Shown: piece by piece, positions 60,195 to 64,000 of the stretch | How positions within the stretch are numbered: the stretch's first letter is position 1 | Layout of the letters: every line of letters begins with the position of its first letter | Assembly: GCA_964023205.1 (NCBI GenBank) | Contig: OZ026833.1 | Location: 6,164,138-6,228,137 of the forward strand | Reading direction: 5' to 3' | Length of the DNA stretch: 64,000 bases | Source: Lutraria lutraria | Lineage: Eukaryota; Mollusca; Bivalvia; Venerida; Mactridae | Program-made: the position numbers and the translations under genes | The notes under the pieces: generated by a model | What the model was told of the DNA's origin: nothing | What the model saw: the letters and a program-made list of their open reading frames with translations, nothing else | Databases searched by the model: none

Positions 60195-60440
60195 TCAACC
60201 ACCGCGATTAGCTCAATTGGTGGTAGTTCTGGCTTCCAAAACTTTAAAAGCCGCTTTATTATTATTTTTTTGCTTTTTATGCGACCCGTCCTATCACAGT
60301 GTAAACCGGGTACGCTGAAGACCTTAAGCTAAATTGGTGGAGCATCTAACTTGCAAGCAGGAGATCAAGGTATCCTGCCCAATGTCTGGTACATATTCTT
60401 CTCCTTCTCCCACAGAGAAAAAAGTCACTGTAGGTTGCCA
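60195..60440 (+). mobile_element. tRNA-derived SINE interrupted by the short retroposon
   Basis: The head reads GATTAGCTCAATTGGTGG then, after the insert, AGCATCTAACTTGCAAGCAG, followed by a degenerate B box. The same head occurs reversed at about 18735-18835 and 20885-20995. Confidence 0.6.
60224..60326 (+). mobile_element. Short retroposon, copy 2, inserted in a SINE
   Basis: It has the same body as 49462-49589. It is flanked by AGCTCAATTGGTGG (60210-60223) and AGCTAAATTGGTGG (60327-60340), a 14-bp target duplication with one mismatch. The target is the A-box region of a tRNA-type SINE. Confidence 0.75.
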
Positions 60441-60764
60441 GAGACGCATTCTAAGACATATATTATTAAAACTTGGTTAAAAGCTCTGGAGTACTCGGGT
60501 CTTCTATTCTCCCGGCCTCTACCGCCTTCATTTTATTGCGTTTTTTTTGGCATTTTTATTTCTTTCATTTGTCATAGTGCCTAAAAGAAGCTACGCCAGT
60601 GCTCCCATTAAATTTTGTTTGGCTTTTATATAATTTAGTCAAATTGTGTTAAGTTTGTAAGTATAGACATTTGTCTATGTCTGATTTGTTTTTTAATGAT
60701 TTTATCTGTCAGATCATTCTTATACTTGAATTTCAGAAGCAATATTCAAGAAGAGGAACACATC

Positions 60765-63626
60765 ATGAAGTTTTATGTTCATTGTGAGAGACCTGAGCTT
60801 ACTATGGTTATTGTTTGGGATAGAAGTGGAACTATTCAAGATGTTGTGGATATGTTTCTAGAAAATCTGAAGAAAAACTTTCCAAATGTTGATAAATATA
60901 GAAGCAAACTGGTTTGTCATGTTGATAATTCCAAAGGGAAAGAACTTGATCACTCAGCCAATGTAGCTAAAGTTGTGAAACATATGGACGATTTGCATGT
61001 AAGAATTGATGATGATGATGATGCTGAAAAACGTTTAGCTTCCAAAATGGAACAGGCAAAAATAAATGAGACAGCAGAACCTGCTGAAGAGTTGAATGGA
61101 AAGAAAAATGCAGCTATTATCCATGTTGGAAATGGACGTTATAGGAAAGCTATTGAAATTTATAAAGAATTGTTGAAAATTGAACCTAAGAATAGAAGTG
61201 CAATAATTGGTTTAGCAACTTGTTACAGGAGAGCTGGAAGACATAAAGAATTTCTGCATTGGGCTAAGATGGGATTGAAAGTTTTCAGGGATGATGTTGA
61301 ATTCATTATGATGACAGGAGAAGGTTATGTTGAATGTGGTAATGGTGATGATGCTGTGGAAATGCTGATGAAGTGTTCAAAACTTGCGAGGAGTTCTGGT
61401 GGTTTGACGTCAGAAAAGAGGCAAGAAATTCAAGTTCTGTTGGCAAAAGCATATATTCTAAAAGATGAGAAAGATATGGCAATAACTTTACTGCAGGGTG
61501 TAATAAGAGATAACTCTGATCATGATGAAGCCTTAATTCACTACGCTGACTTACTGTTTCCACTTGCACCAGAACATCATGAAGAGGCCATGTCAATACT
61601 GATTACTGTCTTAGCAAAGAACAAAAACAACAGCACTGCTAAAGCCAAGTTTGCTGCAATATGTCAGACAGAAAATGGAATGAAAGCATTGCAGAAAGTT
61701 ATTGCCCCTATTATATCTGATTCCAGTGCTTTAGTGTTTCTTGCCAACTGTTTGAGAGATTATGGTGTGATTAAACAATGTATGCAGTTATTAGAAATGT
61801 CATTGAAATGTTCACCCAGAGATCCATGTATAATTCTACTGTACATTCATACATTGGAACTTAAATGTAATTACAGTGAGATACTGCAACTGTATAAGAG
61901 TTTCTTACAATCATTTTCTGAGACTAGAATTGGAACTTTTGCATGTTCGATGATAGAACCTATAGTTATGTGTGTATCTACTGACATGAGTGCTTTGAAC
62001 AATGAACCTGAATGTACTGAAACTGTATCTCCAATACAACCACCTAATAGAGACTTAACTGATGATGAGAAATATATACTGGCTATTCTCTTCACACTTG
62101 TGAAAGTTTTGTATGTACGGGGTCTGTTGAAGTGTATTCCACCTGTTATTGAATTGCTTCAACCATTATATAATGGTAGAAAACTTCACCTTAGTGATAT
62201 CAGAAATGAAGCTGCTTATTTCAACTGTATTAGTGAATTGTTCAAGACATACAATGGAGTACCATCAGTTCAATTATCACCTGGTGATAAATACCTGTAT
62301 TTTATTGGTGATAGTCACTGTATACCACCAGCATGGCAGAAAATCTCTGTTTTGGTATGAATGAACATGTACTTATTTTACTTATTCTGGTGTCTTGATT
62401 AATTTAATAGAATTGGCTTAAGGTCTTTCCAGCGTAATGCCCAAAATTATTACCACAAGAAGGAGCAGACAGATTTTGGAAATATTTATAAATTTTGTAA
62501 GTTTCCGTGATAGAAAATGATTTACCATAAGAGTTTTCAAAAACAATGATAATCCTTGGAGTTATTGGCCCTTTTAATTTGCATTGAAATCCATGGGAGT
62601 AGCCCATTTTCCAAACACTAAAGAAAAAAGAACATCCTGTATTCCATTTCAATGAAAACTCATCATGCAATATCTAGAGAAGTTAATATTTTTCTATTTT
62701 TCAACAAGGGCAACAACTCCTGCAATTTAAAAAAAAATATAAATTGAAGTATCTAAGGAAACTATCATAGAAATACAACGTAATGATAATTGGGTCATAC
62801 TTTTTTTGTGTAGCATTAAAAGATATCTTAGAAAGGTACAGTATTAGGCTGGGAAGACTACATTAGGTTAGACTCCAATAAAAATCTATGTGGATTAATT
62901 TGGTTGATGGGAGTCAATAAATTGAAATGTTGAAAAGTATCATCATTGACCTAGATCTAGATGATCAAGTGGTTATTGCGCTGGTTTTGTAACCCAGCGA
63001 TAGAGAAGTAGTAAAGCACCTGTAGTTAGTCATTGCTCTTTTACGGTTGGGTGAAAAATGTTAAAGCAACAGTATGTCCTCCTCATTTTCATAATTCAGA
63101 TTAAATACAGGATTTTGCAAATTGATCTATTGTTCAGTTTAATACCTTAATTTCATAACACAGGGCTTTTTTTCCTTCTATAGCAGGGGTAGTTAATAGG
63201 CACCTTCCCCTCAGGAAAATTCTTTAAAATCATACAATTTTTCACCTAAAATTCAGTTTACATGTCATCAAGTTTTTTTCTTCCCCTTTTGCAAAAATTA
63301 TGCGTTAATTTTCTCCAAATATAAGGAAAAGGCCTCTTCCTCTACCTGTGAAAAAAGCCCTGTCACATGAACTTGTGCTGTATTAGAATAGTTGCCGTCA
63401 ATGTTTTCTTAATTTCTTTACATCTATTTCAGGGGTCACAGTATATCATCCATCCGATACTGGTGACCGGTCTCAAAATCTGGCACCTAAGATCAGATAG
63501 CTGCTTCTATCCGAAAACCAACTTCTACAATGCTATCCAGAATATACCTGACAATTCTAATGTTGTCATATGCCTTGGTGAGATTGATTGTAGGGAAGCA
63601 CTTCTGAGATGCTGGGAAAAGGCAAG
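60765..63626 (+). CDS. TPR protein with C-terminal SGNH-hydrolase-like domain, 3' partial
   Basis: Exons: 60765-62354 (530 codons, donor GTATGA), 63433-63626 (acceptor TTTCAG, ends in phase 2 with donor GTATGT); the rest lies beyond the window. The ATG at 60765 (MKFYVHCERPEL) follows a likely acceptor ending at 60736, so an upstream 5'UTR exon is expected. Residues 1-85 look like a small ubiquitin-like or PB1-like fold, ending in an acidic DDDDD run. Residues 115-440 hold degenerate TPR helices such as GRYRKAIEIYKELLKIEPKN. Residues 511-519 (YFIGDSHC) resemble the SGNH block I, with Ser517 as possible nucleophile. Exon 2 adds GLKIWHL and VVICLGEIDCRE, resembling blocks II and III. The last block (DxxH) is not yet reached. 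I do not know a named orthologue; enzymatic activity is inference. Confidence 0.85.
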
Positions 63627-63634
63627 GTATGTTG

Positions 63635-63809
63635 CACAGTCAAACCTACATTTGCAGCCTATTCTGTATAAAACCGCCCTGTGAATAAGTGCCATTCTTT
63701 GTTAAATTGTCATGATTAAGAACAAACTCACCTTCATATAGAGGTGGTCAATAAAGTCCACATTTTGTCTTTCCCTAGGGTTGGCCTTGGTTTACAGGTT
63801 TGACTGTAT
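63635..63809. mobile_element. AAGGCC-type MITE next to a splice donor
   Basis: CACAGTCAAACCTACATTTG to TTTACAGGTTTGACTGTA. It begins eight bases after the end of the second TPR/SGNH exon. Confidence 0.75.
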
Positions 63810-64000
63810 TTATATGGCATTAAATATCTCTTTTTTGGTATCCAATAAACAACTAAACACAGTTATATTGAGATTGGATATAGTGAAAATTCAAGTATTT
63901 TTTTGTAACCAATAAAACACCATCAAAAATACAGCAGAACACAGTTTTATATATTGAACTCATTGGATACACCAGGGTATTTGTTTTTCCTTGAAATCTG

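Larger units (their letters stand above)
59593..60764. promoter_or_regulatory. Intergenic region between divergent NXT and TPR/SGNH gene
   Basis: This 1.17-kb stretch must hold both promoters. It also contains a perfect 10-bp-stem hairpin (60115-60142) and a tRNA-type SINE (about 60195-60440) split by a short retroposon (60224-60326). A likely 3' splice site for the TPR/SGNH coding exon ends at 60736. Confidence 0.5.

Overview
This is AT-rich animal nuclear DNA: split genes with GT/AG introns, long repeat-filled introns, tRNA-derived SINEs and palindromic MITEs. A lophotrochozoan, most likely a bivalve mollusc, is suggested by the gene set and by a repeat element that pairs a ~168-bp tandem array with a GGTC/ACGG microsatellite, a design I know from bivalve pearl/BIV160 elements. 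The species cannot be fixed from the sequence. One 200-base assembly gap (N) lies at 32992-33191.

Layout. (1) About 2539-18505, minus strand: coronin-7 (CORO7/POD1), 25 coding exons resolved, 943 codons plus a probable tiny last exon. (2) From 20369, plus strand, head-to-head with it: the mitochondrial Hsp40 DNAJA3/Tid1, 11 exons resolved, with the extreme C-terminus unresolved beside the gap. Intron 5 of DNAJA3 holds a 4,800-bp transposon (23936-28735) with 546-bp inverted repeats and a 5-bp target duplication. A second, pearl/Helentron-like element with eight 168-bp units is nested inside it. (3) 34201-37077, plus: the last four exons of an unrecognised protein with a C-terminal membrane anchor. 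(4) 42876-47847, minus: TMEM165/GDT1, with two tandem hammerhead-ribozyme-like motifs in the sense strand of its second intron. (5) 48409-51261, plus: a 65-residue potato-inhibitor-I (CI-2/eglin-like) serine protease inhibitor, divergent from TMEM165. (6) 53618-59592, minus: NXT1/2 (p15, mRNA export). A single-exon ankyrin-repeat/SOCS-box gene lies inside its second intron on the same strand. (7) From 60765, plus, running off the window: a protein with an N-terminal ubiquitin-like or PB1-like region, TPRs and an SGNH-hydrolase-like domain.

The genes look like unrelated housekeeping or signalling loci: actin/Golgi traffic (CORO7), mitochondrial folding (DNAJA3), Golgi Mn/Ca homeostasis (TMEM165), mRNA export (NXT), ubiquitin ligase substrate adaptor (ASB) and protease control (inhibitor). 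They are not an operon or pathway cluster. The two points of organisation that stand out are three divergent gene pairs sharing short intergenic regions, and the CORO7/DNAJA3 pair, which is also adjacent and divergent in human 16p13.3.

The most interesting non-genic signals are the intronic hammerhead pair, the long-TIR transposon with CAC termini and a 5-bp duplication, a ~100-130-bp uncharacterised retroposon present twice with target-site duplications, and three MITE families present 5 to about 13 times each. All exon boundaries were derived by eye from splice sites, phase continuity and remembered family sequences; no search was run.
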